From the NCBI RefSeq assembly GCF_900163815.1, contig NZ_FUKO01000020.1, forward strand, positions 103,831-167,830: a stretch of 64,000 bases of DNA, given 5' to 3'. Position numbers and translations under genes: made by a program. Origin of the DNA: Microbacterium esteraromaticum. GTDB taxonomy: Bacteria; Actinomycetota; Actinomycetes; Actinomycetales; Microbacteriaceae. The notes beneath the pieces were generated by a model. It was not told the origin of the DNA and made no database searches. It saw only the letters and a program-made list of their open reading frames with translations. This document shows, piece by piece, positions 21,128-29,646 of the stretch (its first letter is position 1; each line of letters starts with the position of its first letter).

Positions 21128-21133
21128 CATGAT
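21128..21133 (+). promoter_or_regulatory. -10 element before short leader ORF
   Basis: CATGAT followed by 6 nt and an ATG at 21140. The spacing matches the leaderless pattern seen at many genes in this window. Confidence 0.35.
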
Positions 21134-21139
21134 GGTCAC

Positions 21140-21193
21140 ATGTCCTTTGCTCCTGATGATCTGTACGCCGTCGCCTGCGGCTCACGCGCATGA
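21140..21193 (+). CDS. Possible 17-aa leader peptide (uORF)
   Basis: Reads 'MSFAPDDLYAVACGSRA', then TGA. The stop overlaps the ATG of the PLP-enzyme gene at 21190 in an ATGA. The large gene has neither a Shine-Dalgarno sequence nor a fitting -10 directly before its start, so its translation may depend on termination-reinitiation from this short frame. One Cys codon is present near the end. There is no other support, so it remains tentative. Confidence 0.35.
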   Translation: MSFAPDDLYAVACGSRA

Positions 21194-22506
21194 CCGGCTT
21201 CGCAACGGCGCAGGTGCAGGCCGGTCACAGCGTCTCCTCGGCAGCGATCGGCGCCATCCCGCCGATCCATCAGACGGCGGCGTACGAGTTCGCCTCTCTC
21301 GCCGAGGCCGCTGACCTGTTCTCGCTACGCAAGCCGGGCATCATCTACGGCCGCAACGCCAATCCCACGCAGCAGATCCTCGAAGAGCGCGTCGCCCGTC
21401 TGGAAGGCGGCGCGAGCGCGGTTGCCGTGGCCTCGGGGCAGGCAGCGGTCGCGATGACGCTGCTTGCGCTGGCGCACCGCGGTGGGCACATCGTCGCCGC
21501 ACGCCAGCTCTACGGGGGCACGGTCGATCTGCTGCAGGAGACACTCGACGACTTCGGCATCGGAGTCACCTTCGTCGACCAGGACGACATCGATGCCTGG
21601 CGCACCGCGATCACTCCGCAGACGCGCGCATTCTTCGCCGAGTCCATCGCGAATCCGATCGCGCAGGTGCTCGACATCCGCGCGGTCGCCGACATCGCGC
21701 ATGGCGCCGGCGTGCCGCTGGTGATCGACAGCACCGTCGGCACTCCGTATCTGATCCGGCCGGGCGAGCACGGCGCCGACTTCGTCGTGCACTCGGCGAC
21801 GAAGTTCCTCGCCGGGCACGGCAGCTCGCTCGGCGGTGTCGTCGTTGATCAGGGGACGTTCGATTTCGGAGCGGATGCTACCCGCTGGCCTCAGTTCACG
21901 CAGCCGTACACGCGCTTCGGCGATCTGGTGCTCTGGGAGCGCTTCGGTCAGGGGCAGGCGTTCGCCGTGCTGGTGAAATCGAAGTACGTGCACGACCTCG
22001 GCCCATCGATTTCGCCGTTCAACGCCTGGCAGATCCTGCAGGGCATCGAAACCCTCGATCTGCGGGTCGCCAGGCAGAGCGCCACGGCGCTGCGCATCGC
22101 GGAGCATCTTGCGCAGCATCCGGCCGTCTCCCGCGTGCACCATCCTGCACTCGCTGGCAACCCTTGGCACGACCTCGCCGCACGGTACCTGCCCCGCGGC
22201 GCGCCGTCGGTGTTCTCCTTCGATCTCGCCGGCCCCGACGACACCGCCTTCGAGCGTGTGGCGGCGGTCGTCGATCGACTTGAGGTTTTCCGCTTGGTGG
22301 CGAATATCGGCGATGCGCGCAGTCTCGTCGCACACCCTGCATCCATGACTCATTCGCACTTCACGGCGACTCAGCGGGCCGACGCCGGGATCTCGCTGAG
22401 CACGATTCGCCTGTCGGCTGGTCTCGAAGACCCGGCCGATCTCCTCGCAGACCTCGACCATGCGCTCGCGCACGCTGACGTTCGCCCCGATACGCTGGAG
22501 ACATGA
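21190..22506 (+). CDS. O-acetylhomoserine sulfhydrylase-like PLP enzyme
   Basis: 438-aa Cys/Met-metabolism PLP-dependent enzyme, fold type I. 'YGRNANPTQQILEERVARLE' binds the cofactor phosphate across the dimer, and 'HSATKFLAGHGSSLGG' contains the Schiff-base Lys. The length matches MetY-type O-acetylhomoserine/O-acetylserine sulfhydrylases rather than the shorter cystathionine synthases, so direct sulfide incorporation is likely. No ribosome binding site is visible; a 17-codon frame ends over its ATG. It overlaps the next gene by 4 nt (ATGA). Confidence 0.88.
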   Translation: MTGFATAQVQAGHSVSSAAIGAIPPIHQTAAYEFASLAEAADLFSLRKPGIIYGRNANPTQQILEERVARLEGGASAVAVASGQAAVAMTLLALAHRGGHIVAARQLYGGTVDLLQETLDDFGIGVTFVDQDDIDAWRTAITPQTRAFFAESIANPIAQVLDIRAVADIAHGAGVPLVIDSTVGTPYLIRPGEHGADFVVHSATKFLAGHGSSLGGVVVDQGTFDFGADATRWPQFTQPYTRFGDLVLWERFGQGQAFAVLVKSKYVHDLGPSISPFNAWQILQGIETLDLRVARQSATALRIAEHLAQHPAVSRVHHPALAGNPWHDLAARYLPRGAPSVFSFDLAGPDDTAFERVAAVVDRLEVFRLVANIGDARSLVAHPASMTHSHFTATQRADAGISLSTIRLSAGLEDPADLLADLDHALAHADVRPDTLET

Positions 22507-23495
22507 CCGGACTTCGCTGGGGCATCCTCGCCACGGGCGGCATCGCCGCTTCTTTCGCATCAGATCTGCGCACCGCTGGTCTCGACCTCGTCGCCGTGGG
22601 CTCGCGATCGCAGGAAGCTGCGGATGAGTTCGCCGCCCGGTTCGACATTCCGCGCGCGCACGGCTCGTACGAAGACCTGGTCGAAGACCCTGAGGTCGAC
22701 ATCATCTACGTGTCAACCCCGCATCCGATGCACCACGAAGGCGCCCGTCTCGCCCTGCAGAACGGCAAGCATGCACTGGTTGAGAAGGCTTTCACTCTCA
22801 ACCAGGCCCAGGCCGAAGACCTGCAGCAGCTCGCGAAGAAGAACGGCCTGCTGGTGATGGAGGCGATGTGGACGCGCTACTTGCCGCATATGATGCGCCT
22901 GCGCGAAATCATCGCCGAAGGAGTGCTCGGCGAGATCCGCGCCGTGACGGCCGATCACACCCAGCTGCTCCCCTCTGACCCGACGCATCGCCTGAACGCA
23001 CTGGATCTCGGTGGCGGCGCACTGCTCGACCTGGGCATCTACCCGATCTCGTTCATCTGGGACGTACTGGGAGCACCGACGTCGGTCCAAGCCACCGCCC
23101 GGATCATCGAGACCGGAGCCGATTCCGAGGTCGCCACGGTGATGATGCACGAGGGCGGGGCGATCTCCACGAGCCTGTCGTCGTCGAGGGCCGCGGGGCC
23201 CAACACCGCCACCGTGATCGGCACGAAGGCGCGGGTGGAAATCGATCGCTTCTTCTGGGCGCCGAGCGTGCTCCGTGTATTCGACCCCGACGGTGAACTC
23301 GTCGAAGAGTTCGATGGACGGATGCGTGACGGAGAGGCTCGAGGCATGCACCTCGAGGCGCTCGCGGCAGAGCGTCTGGTGCGCAATGGCGTCCTCGAAG
23401 GTGACATCCTGCCCATCGCAGAGAGCGTCGCGATCATGGGCACCCTCGACGAGATCCGCCGCCAGATCGGCGTCGTCTACCCCAGCGAGAGCTGA
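22503..23495 (+). CDS. Gfo/Idh/MocA family oxidoreductase
   Basis: 330 aa, NAD(P)-dependent. The N-terminal 'LRWGILATGGIAASFASDLR' is the Rossmann glycine loop; the usual E-K-P motif appears as 'VEKAF' with Ala for Pro, as in the dihydrodiol-dehydrogenase-like branch. The C-terminal substrate domain begins near residue 125. It overlaps the sulfhydrylase stop in ATGA, so the two are translated together. The substrate is not predictable. Confidence 0.9.
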   Translation: MTGLRWGILATGGIAASFASDLRTAGLDLVAVGSRSQEAADEFAARFDIPRAHGSYEDLVEDPEVDIIYVSTPHPMHHEGARLALQNGKHALVEKAFTLNQAQAEDLQQLAKKNGLLVMEAMWTRYLPHMMRLREIIAEGVLGEIRAVTADHTQLLPSDPTHRLNALDLGGGALLDLGIYPISFIWDVLGAPTSVQATARIIETGADSEVATVMMHEGGAISTSLSSSRAAGPNTATVIGTKARVEIDRFFWAPSVLRVFDPDGELVEEFDGRMRDGEARGMHLEALAAERLVRNGVLEGDILPIAESVAIMGTLDEIRRQIGVVYPSES

Positions 23496-23520
23496 TCATT
23501 TTTCACGTGAGGAAGCACTG

Positions 23521-24546
23521 ATGACCGAGAGCAACACGGGCCGCGTCGCCGTCTACCTCGACTTCGACAACATCGTCATCTCCTGGTACGACCGAGTGCA
23601 CGGCCGAAACGCCTACGGCAAGGATCGCCAGCGGATCACGGACAACCCGCATGACACCGAGGTCGCCGAGCGGCTGAGCCGAGCGATGATCGAGGTCGGC
23701 GCGATCATCGACTACGCCTCCTCGTTCGGCACGCTGGTGCTGACTCGGGCGTATGCCGACTGGTCTTCGCCGGTGAACGCCGTGTATCGCTCGCAGCTGG
23801 TCGCCCGCGCCGTCGATCTGGTGCAGCTGTTTCCCGCTGCGGCTTACGCGAAGAACGGCGCCGACATCCGGCTTGCGGTGGATGCCGTGGAAGACATGTT
23901 CCGTCTGCCCGACCTCACGCACGTGGTGATCGTCGCCGGCGACAGTGACTATGTCCCGCTCGCGCAGCGCTGCAAGCGACTCGGCCGCTACGTGATCGGC
24001 GTGGGCGTCGCGGGGTCGACGGCGAAGTCGCTGGCTGCCGCATGCGACGAATTCGAATCTTACGATTCACTGCCGGGTGTCGTGCGTCCGCCGAAGCAGC
24101 AAGCTGCGGCACCGGCAGTCGCCGCGACTGCACCCCCGGCCAAAGCGCCCAAGGACTCCCCCGAGACCAAGGATGCCAAGGACACCAAGGACAAGCCGGA
24201 GCCGAAGCGCGCGACCAAGACTCGCAAAGCACCGACCGCGAAGGCCGAAGAGAGCAAAGCAGACGAGAGCAGGCCGGACGACAGCAAGGCGGACGAGGCT
24301 TCCACCGAGCAGAGCGAAGCGACGCAGCTGCTGGAGCGCGCCCTGCGCCTCGGCCACGACAAAGCAGGCGCCGACGAGTGGTTGCACGCCTCTGCGGTGA
24401 AGACCCAGATGCGCCGGATGGACCCGTCGTTCAGCGAGAAGGCGCTCGCCTACCGGTCGTTCAACGACTTCCTGCGCTCACGCGATGAGATCGCGGAGCT
24501 TGAGGAGAGCGGGCACGAGCGGCTCGTCCGGCTGCGCGAGACCTGA
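23521..24546 (+). CDS. NYN-domain putative RNase with C-terminal OST-HTH/LOTUS domain
   Basis: 341 aa. Residues 1-170 form a PIN-like NYN nuclease domain: 'VAVYLDFDNIVIS' supplies the first acidic pair, 'KNGADIRLAVDAVE' the middle Asp, and 'VVIVAGDSDYVPLAQ' the final acidic cluster. A Lys/Asp/Glu/Pro-rich, probably disordered linker spans about 180-275. The last 70 residues ('LLERALRLG' to the end) resemble an OST-HTH/LOTUS RNA-binding domain. The start at 23521 was chosen because GAGGAAG precedes it and the fold begins there; a longer frame from 23275 overlaps the upstream gene. Confidence 0.85.
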   Translation: MTESNTGRVAVYLDFDNIVISWYDRVHGRNAYGKDRQRITDNPHDTEVAERLSRAMIEVGAIIDYASSFGTLVLTRAYADWSSPVNAVYRSQLVARAVDLVQLFPAAAYAKNGADIRLAVDAVEDMFRLPDLTHVVIVAGDSDYVPLAQRCKRLGRYVIGVGVAGSTAKSLAAACDEFESYDSLPGVVRPPKQQAAAPAVAATAPPAKAPKDSPETKDAKDTKDKPEPKRATKTRKAPTAKAEESKADESRPDDSKADEASTEQSEATQLLERALRLGHDKAGADEWLHASAVKTQMRRMDPSFSEKALAYRSFNDFLRSRDEIAELEESGHERLVRLRET

Positions 24547-24575
24547 GTGTAGTTGTACATCACAACGAGCGTGGG

Positions 24576-25829
24576 TCACCGCGAGCGGAGTGTTCGCCAT
24601 GAGATCGAGACTACGAACGCCGTGCAGACTCCGACGATGCCGTAAGCGAAGCGTGGATCTGTGGCATCGGCAAGAATCCCGGTGAGCAGGCCGGTGATGA
24701 CGCTGGACCCGGGCAGCGCCATCGCCCAGATACCCATGACGCGCCCGCGGATGCCGTTCGGCGTTGTCAACATGACGAAGGCGTTTGCCCGAGCGATGAA
24801 CCACATCGATGCGCCGCCGACCAGGGCCATTCCAGCGAAAAGCAGAGGTAGCGTTGGCGCAGCCGCGGCGGCGATGACGGCGATCGCCAACCCGACCGCG
24901 AGCGCTCGCACTTCACCGGCACGTGGCACCAGCGGCCCGGTCGCGGAGAAGACGGCACCGGGCAGCGCGCCAAGCCCGAAAGCTACCGCCAACGCGCCGT
25001 ACGTGCCTCCATCAGCATGAAACACATCGGCCACTACCAGCGGGATCACAACCGCTATGTTGAACGATGCGGCGGCGCCCACCGCCAGCAGGAGCGTTGA
25101 CCGGACCGCACCGGTGCGCACGACGAACTGCCACGGGCTCAGAAGTTCGGTTGCAGGGGCCCGATGCGCGTCAGCACCAGCACCAGCTCCTGGGGTGTGG
25201 AACGGGCTACTCACCGCACTTGCGGGCTCCTGCACGTTCGGCAGATAACGCAGCCTGGTGAGCACGACCATCGACGGAATGAACATCAGTGCGTTGAAGG
25301 CGAAGCACCAGCCAGGGCCAGCGACGACCAGCAGAGCGCCCGCGACGGCCGGGCCGAGCACGCGGGAGCCGTTGATGATGACCTCGTTCATGCTGACCGC
25401 ACTGGTGATGCGGGCACGCCCGACGAGGTCCAGCACGAACAGCTGACGAGCCGGATTATCGACGGAGAACGCCAGCCCGTGTGCTAAGGAGAGAGCGAAG
25501 AGCAGAACTAGAGTCTCCGCCCCGGCGAGGGTCACCGCGGCGAGCGTGGTCGCCACAGCCATCTGCGTGGTCGCCGTCACCAGTAGCACCGACCGACGTG
25601 AGAACCGATCCACAAAGGTTCCGGCGAAAGAGCCCAGCAGCAGCGTGGGCAGCATCATCGCCGATGTGACCACTCCCAGCGCAAGGCCGTCACCGCCGAG
25701 ATCGACCACCAGCCAGGCCAGCGCGACGATCGAGGCCGCCCCTCCCGAACCGGAAAGCAGCTGCGCGAGACTCCACTGCCGGTACGGCACGATCTGAAGG
25801 GAGCGGAACGAGCGTGTCAACGCTTCCAC
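24576..25829 (-). CDS. MFS transporter, enterobactin-exporter-like
   Basis: About 417 aa with 12 predicted membrane helices. 'FVDRFSRRSVLL' is the cytoplasmic loop-2 motif of the major facilitator superfamily, and the whole resembles DHA3/ENTS-type exporters. The start is uncertain. The GTG at 25829 gives 'VEALTRSFRSLQ', a normal N-terminus for this family, but no good ribosome binding site is present, and the frame stays open well into the upstream gene. Last gene of the glycoside operon; it may export a product or simply be read through. Confidence 0.8.
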   Translation of the reverse strand: MEALTRSFRSLQIVPYRQWSLAQLLSGSGGAASIVALAWLVVDLGGDGLALGVVTSAMMLPTLLLGSFAGTFVDRFSRRSVLLVTATTQMAVATTLAAVTLAGAETLVLLFALSLAHGLAFSVDNPARQLFVLDLVGRARITSAVSMNEVIINGSRVLGPAVAGALLVVAGPGWCFAFNALMFIPSMVVLTRLRYLPNVQEPASAVSSPFHTPGAGAGADAHRAPATELLSPWQFVVRTGAVRSTLLLAVGAAASFNIAVVIPLVVADVFHADGGTYGALAVAFGLGALPGAVFSATGPLVPRAGEVRALAVGLAIAVIAAAAAPTLPLLFAGMALVGGASMWFIARANAFVMLTTPNGIRGRVMGIWAMALPGSSVITGLLTGILADATDPRFAYGIVGVCTAFVVSISWRTLRSR

Positions 25830-25875
25830 CGAGAATCGCGATCGCAGCTCGCGCCGCCACCCGTCGGGCTCTGAG

Positions 25876-26883
25876 CTACTGATTGCTGAATGCCGCGTCG
25901 AAGGACGCTGTCGGCTTAGGCCACAGCAGTGAGCGAACGTATTCGACAGCCTGGCCAGCGCCATGCAGGCGGTCCATTCCGGCGTCTTCCCATTCGATCG
26001 AGATGGGACCGGAATAGCCGATCGCATCCAGTGCGCGGAAGGCGTCTTCCCAGGGCACGTCGCCGTGTCCGGTCGAGACGAAGTCCCATCCGCGTCGCGG
26101 GTCACCCCACGGCAGGTGCGATCCGAGCACTCCGGCGCGGCCGTTCTGCGGGCGCATCCGTGTGTCCTTGCAATCAACGTGGTAGATGCGGTCCTTGAAG
26201 TCCCAGATGAATCCGACCGGATCGATGTTCTGCCACATCATGTGCGAGGGATCCCAGTTGAATCCGAAGGCCTCACGATGGTCGATCGCTTCAAGTGCAC
26301 GGATGCTGGACCAGTAGTCGTAAGCGATCTCGGACGGGTGCACCTCATGCGCGAACCGCACGCCCTCACCGTCGAAGACGTCGAGGATGGGGTTCCAGCG
26401 TGCAGCGAAGTCGTCGAAGCCGTCCTCGATGACAGATGCCGGAACCGGCGGGAACATCGCGATGTACTGCCAGATCGAAGAACCCGTGAAGCCGACGACC
26501 GTCTCGACGCCCAGCTTGCGGGCGACCCGCGCTGATCGCTTCATGTCCTCCGCAGCACGCTGGCGCACGCCTTCGGCGTCGCCATCGCCCCACACATAGT
26601 CGCGCACGATCGCCCGGTGCCGGAAGTCGATCGGCGAATCGCACACCGCTTGCCCGGCGAGGTGGTTGGAGATCGCGAAAACCTGCAGGCCGTGCCGGTC
26701 GAGGATCTCTCTCCTGGACGCGACGTAGGCATCGTCTTCATCGGCACGCTTCAGATCGAGATGGTCGCCGGATGCTGCGATCTCCAACCCGTCGTAGCCC
26801 CATGAGGCGGCGAGCCTGGCCACTTCCTCAAACGGAAGGTCGGCCCACTGGCCGGTGAAAAGCGTGACGGGATGGGTGCTCAT
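25876..26883 (-). CDS. TIM-barrel sugar isomerase/lyase, metal-dependent (AP endonuclease 2 fold)
   Basis: 335 aa, xylose-isomerase-like TIM barrel. Likely metal ligands are E180 ('HEVHPSEI'), D211 ('NWDPSHMMW'), H235 ('IYHVDCKDT') and E297 ('SIEWED'). Members of this family include sugar epimerases, and lyases that cleave 3-keto-glycosides or C-glycosides after oxidation by a GMC oxidase. Which of these it does is inference from the operon. GGAG lies 6 nt before the ATG. The DUF6379 partner subunit of known C-glycoside-cleaving enzymes is not encoded nearby. Confidence 0.85.
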   Translation of the reverse strand: MSTHPVTLFTGQWADLPFEEVARLAASWGYDGLEIAASGDHLDLKRADEDDAYVASRREILDRHGLQVFAISNHLAGQAVCDSPIDFRHRAIVRDYVWGDGDAEGVRQRAAEDMKRSARVARKLGVETVVGFTGSSIWQYIAMFPPVPASVIEDGFDDFAARWNPILDVFDGEGVRFAHEVHPSEIAYDYWSSIRALEAIDHREAFGFNWDPSHMMWQNIDPVGFIWDFKDRIYHVDCKDTRMRPQNGRAGVLGSHLPWGDPRRGWDFVSTGHGDVPWEDAFRALDAIGYSGPISIEWEDAGMDRLHGAGQAVEYVRSLLWPKPTASFDAAFSNQ

Positions 26884-26901
26884 GTCGTGCTCCTTCGCGA
26901 T

Positions 26902-27846
26902 CTATGCCGTGACTTCGGAGAGCCAGCGGGCGGTGTGCTGCGCGCTGGCGACCGGGTCCATGCTGGCACGGTCCACCTCGATGATGACCCATCCGTCAAA
27001 TCCATCGGGCAATGCCTGGAGCGTGCCGACTAGATCGAGGTGGCCGAGTCCAGGCTCGAGGTACAATCCGAGGTCAGTCGCCTGCGCATAGGTAAGACCC
27101 TCCTGGCGGGTACGGCGGGCGATATCCAGGTCGAGGTCCTTCAGGTGCAGGTCCTGCACGCGATCGGACCATTTGGTGATGGCATCGATCGCGCTGATGC
27201 CCGCCCACTCCAGATGTCCGATATCGAAGGACGCGCCCAGCCGTTCGGCGCCGATGCTGTTGAGGACATGCTCGTACTCGTGCTCGGTCTCGATCCAGGT
27301 GCCGACGTGGTTGTGCAGGCCGGGGCGGACGCCTTCGACGTTGAGCACGTCGACGGCTTCGTCGATCAGGTCAGTCAGCTCGTCCAGCCGGGCCTCCGAG
27401 AAGTCGTGTCCGATCGCTGGCTTCTCCCAACGGCTGGCGAGGTAGTTGACCTCGGCGGCGAGGAAGATCGTGTTCAGCCCGAAGTAGTTCGATTCCTCGG
27501 CGCGGCGGCGTACGCCGTCGAACCAATGCGCGCGCTCGAATGAGCCCTTCTCGAAACGGTCGCCGTGATCGCTCATCAACGGCACCTGCACATAACCAGG
27601 TGCGAGCTTCAGGCCGGACTTCTCGATCATCGCTGCGAAGTTCTGCAGCGTCTGGGTCGCGAGTACTTCCATCATCGTCGCGTCGAAGCCTGCGGCCCGG
27701 ATCTCGCCCAGTACCTCGGGGTAGTCGGCCACGAAAGTCGGGTCCGCGAAGCGCCAGAGGCTCGCGCTGTTCGGGTCGCTCGGGTCTTCTTTGATGTTGA
27801 TCCACTGGATGGCGTTCAGTGCGAAGCGGAGGTCTTTGATCTGCAT
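26902..27846 (-). CDS. TIM-barrel sugar isomerase/dehydratase, IolE-like
   Basis: 314 aa, second xylose-isomerase-like TIM barrel of the operon. The motif 'GLHNHVGTWIET' (H178, H180) replaces the usual E-x-H and resembles IolE-type 2-keto-inositol dehydratases; D208 ('SFDIGHLEW'), H234 ('DLHLKD') and E290 ('VIIEVD') complete a metal site. This suggests dehydration or isomerization of a keto-sugar made by the oxidoreductases of the same operon. AAAGG lies 7 nt before the ATG. Confidence 0.85.
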   Translation of the reverse strand: MQIKDLRFALNAIQWINIKEDPSDPNSASLWRFADPTFVADYPEVLGEIRAAGFDATMMEVLATQTLQNFAAMIEKSGLKLAPGYVQVPLMSDHGDRFEKGSFERAHWFDGVRRRAEESNYFGLNTIFLAAEVNYLASRWEKPAIGHDFSEARLDELTDLIDEAVDVLNVEGVRPGLHNHVGTWIETEHEYEHVLNSIGAERLGASFDIGHLEWAGISAIDAITKWSDRVQDLHLKDLDLDIARRTRQEGLTYAQATDLGLYLEPGLGHLDLVGTLQALPDGFDGWVIIEVDRASMDPVASAQHTARWLSEVTA

Positions 27847-27864
27847 GTCAGAACCTTTCGGGAA

Positions 27865-28692
27865 TCACTTCAGGCCCGCTGTCGCGACGCCCTGGATGAA
27901 GTACTTCTGGAGGAAGAGGAAGAGGATGAGAATCGGCAGCAGCACGACGAGTGCTCCGGCCAGCAGCATCCCGAACGAAATGCTGTTGGATGCCTGCGAA
28001 GCCACCGAGAGTCCCACCGGTGCGGTGTACGTGCTCTGCGACTGCGCCACGACCAGTGGCCACAGGAAGTTGTTCCATGAGGCCAGGAACGACAGAATGC
28101 CGACCGTGGCCAGTGCCGGGCCGGATAGCGGTAGGAAGATGCGGAAGAAGATCCGCGGCTCACTGGCTCCGTCGATACGCGCCGCTTCCATCAGCTCGAA
28201 CGGTACGGAGTAGGCGAACTGCCGCATGATGAACACCGACAGCGGTGCGATCAGCACCGGCAGGATGATAGCGGTCAGCGTGTCGACCAGTCCCATCTGC
28301 ACGATGATCACGAACTGCGGTACGAACAGCGCCACATACGGGATGATCATCGCGACGATCACCAGCGGGAAGATCGCGCCGCGACCACGGAAGCGGAGCT
28401 TGGCGAGCGCATAACCGGCCATCGCGCTGAAGAGCACGTTGCCCAGCACTGCGGCGACCGACACGATGATGCTGTTGAGCATGTACGTGCCGAAGCCTCG
28501 CTCTGCGAAGAGTTGAACGTAGTTGCCGATCTGTAGCGATTCCGGCAACCATGCTCCCGGATTCGAGAGGAACTCGGCCTGAGTCTTGAAGGATCCGGAG
28601 ATCACCCAGACGAACGGCAACAGCATGAAGATCGTGATCACGGCCAGAATCGCATACAGCACGGCCTGACGAACCGTAGATGTGGTCTTCAC
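27865..28692 (-). CDS. Carbohydrate ABC transporter permease (MalG type)
   Basis: 275 aa, six membrane helices. 'EAARIDGASEPRIFFRIFLP' is the EAA loop that docks on the ATPase. The GTG start overlaps the stop of the preceding permease (GTGA), so I prefer it to an in-frame ATG 120 nt upstream. It pairs with the MalF-type permease and the binding protein. No ATPase gene is present in the operon, so a shared MsiK-like ATPase encoded elsewhere is likely, as for many actinobacterial CUT1 importers. Confidence 0.93.
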   Translation of the reverse strand: MKTTSTVRQAVLYAILAVITIFMLLPFVWVISGSFKTQAEFLSNPGAWLPESLQIGNYVQLFAERGFGTYMLNSIIVSVAAVLGNVLFSAMAGYALAKLRFRGRGAIFPLVIVAMIIPYVALFVPQFVIIVQMGLVDTLTAIILPVLIAPLSVFIMRQFAYSVPFELMEAARIDGASEPRIFFRIFLPLSGPALATVGILSFLASWNNFLWPLVVAQSQSTYTAPVGLSVASQASNSISFGMLLAGALVVLLPILILFLFLQKYFIQGVATAGLK

Positions 28693-29642
28693 TCTTTCGG
28701 CCTCAGCATTCTGAACTGAATGATCGCAACAAATCCGACGAGAATCAGCAACAGCACCGATCCCGCCATGGATGCTGCGACATTGCCGAATCCGAACTGC
28801 TCGTATACCCACAGCGCCATTGAGCGTGTGGATCCGAGCGGCCCTCCTCGTGTGAGGAGATACGGCTCCTCGAAGATGTTCAGAAACATCACCGTCATGA
28901 GCACCGTGACCAGCAGTGACGTGGGACGCAGCAGCGGCAGCACGATGGACCAGAGTCGACGGATGGCGCCTGCCCCATCGGTGGAAGCGGCCTCGAGCAC
29001 TTCTTCGGGGACTGCTTGGAGACCGGCGAGGAACAGGATCATCGCGGTACCCGCCGTCCGCCAGATGCCCATCATTACCACCGTCGTCACGGCCCAGGCC
29101 GGGTCCCCCAGCCAGTTCGGCTGTGGCAGACCGATCGAGCCCAATGAGCTGTTCACCGGCCCACTGATCGAGAACGCGTACTGCCAGATGACCGCGGCCG
29201 CCACGATATTCGTGATGACCGGGATGTACACGGCGGCGCGGAACATCGCGCGGAGCTTACGGATGCCGTTGTTCAGCATCAGCGCGAGGGACAGCCCGAG
29301 TGCCATGCTGAGCGGCACGCACAGCACGACGAAGAGGATCGTGTTGAGGAAGGACGACTGGAAAGTTGCGTCTCCAAGCACACGGGCGATGGTGTCAAGG
29401 CCGACGAAGTTGACATCGAAGGGGTTACGAATGTCCTTCGCCTTCATGTCCGTCATGCTTGCCCCGACCGCCAGCACAGCCGGAATCGCAGTGAACACGG
29501 CGAAGATCAGCAGGAAGGGGACGAGGAACAGCCACCCCGTGACCGCTTCAGCTCGCGTCCCCTCGCTGACGCGGCGGCCATCGCCGCGAGGGCGCTTGCG
29601 CGCCCCCGGGACGATGACTATTCGAGTGGATGTGGTGGACAT
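28689..29642 (-). CDS. Carbohydrate ABC transporter permease (MalF/UgpA type)
   Basis: 317 aa, six membrane helices after an Arg-rich cytoplasmic N-terminus. 'LEAASTDGAGAIRRLWSIVL' is the EAA loop. The ATG at 29642 is 4 nt downstream of the binding-protein stop, so translation is coupled. Works with the MalG-type permease. Confidence 0.93.
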   Translation of the reverse strand: MSTTSTRIVIVPGARKRPRGDGRRVSEGTRAEAVTGWLFLVPFLLIFAVFTAIPAVLAVGASMTDMKAKDIRNPFDVNFVGLDTIARVLGDATFQSSFLNTILFVVLCVPLSMALGLSLALMLNNGIRKLRAMFRAAVYIPVITNIVAAAVIWQYAFSISGPVNSSLGSIGLPQPNWLGDPAWAVTTVVMMGIWRTAGTAMILFLAGLQAVPEEVLEAASTDGAGAIRRLWSIVLPLLRPTSLLVTVLMTVMFLNIFEEPYLLTRGGPLGSTRSMALWVYEQFGFGNVAASMAGSVLLLILVGFVAIIQFRMLRPKE

Positions 29643-29646
29643 CGGA

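Noticed and set aside
25876..26883. Complete CarB-CarC C-glycoside lyase
   Set aside because: A plausible CarC-like protein is present but no DUF6379 small subunit, so I do not call the cluster a C-glycoside deglycosidase.
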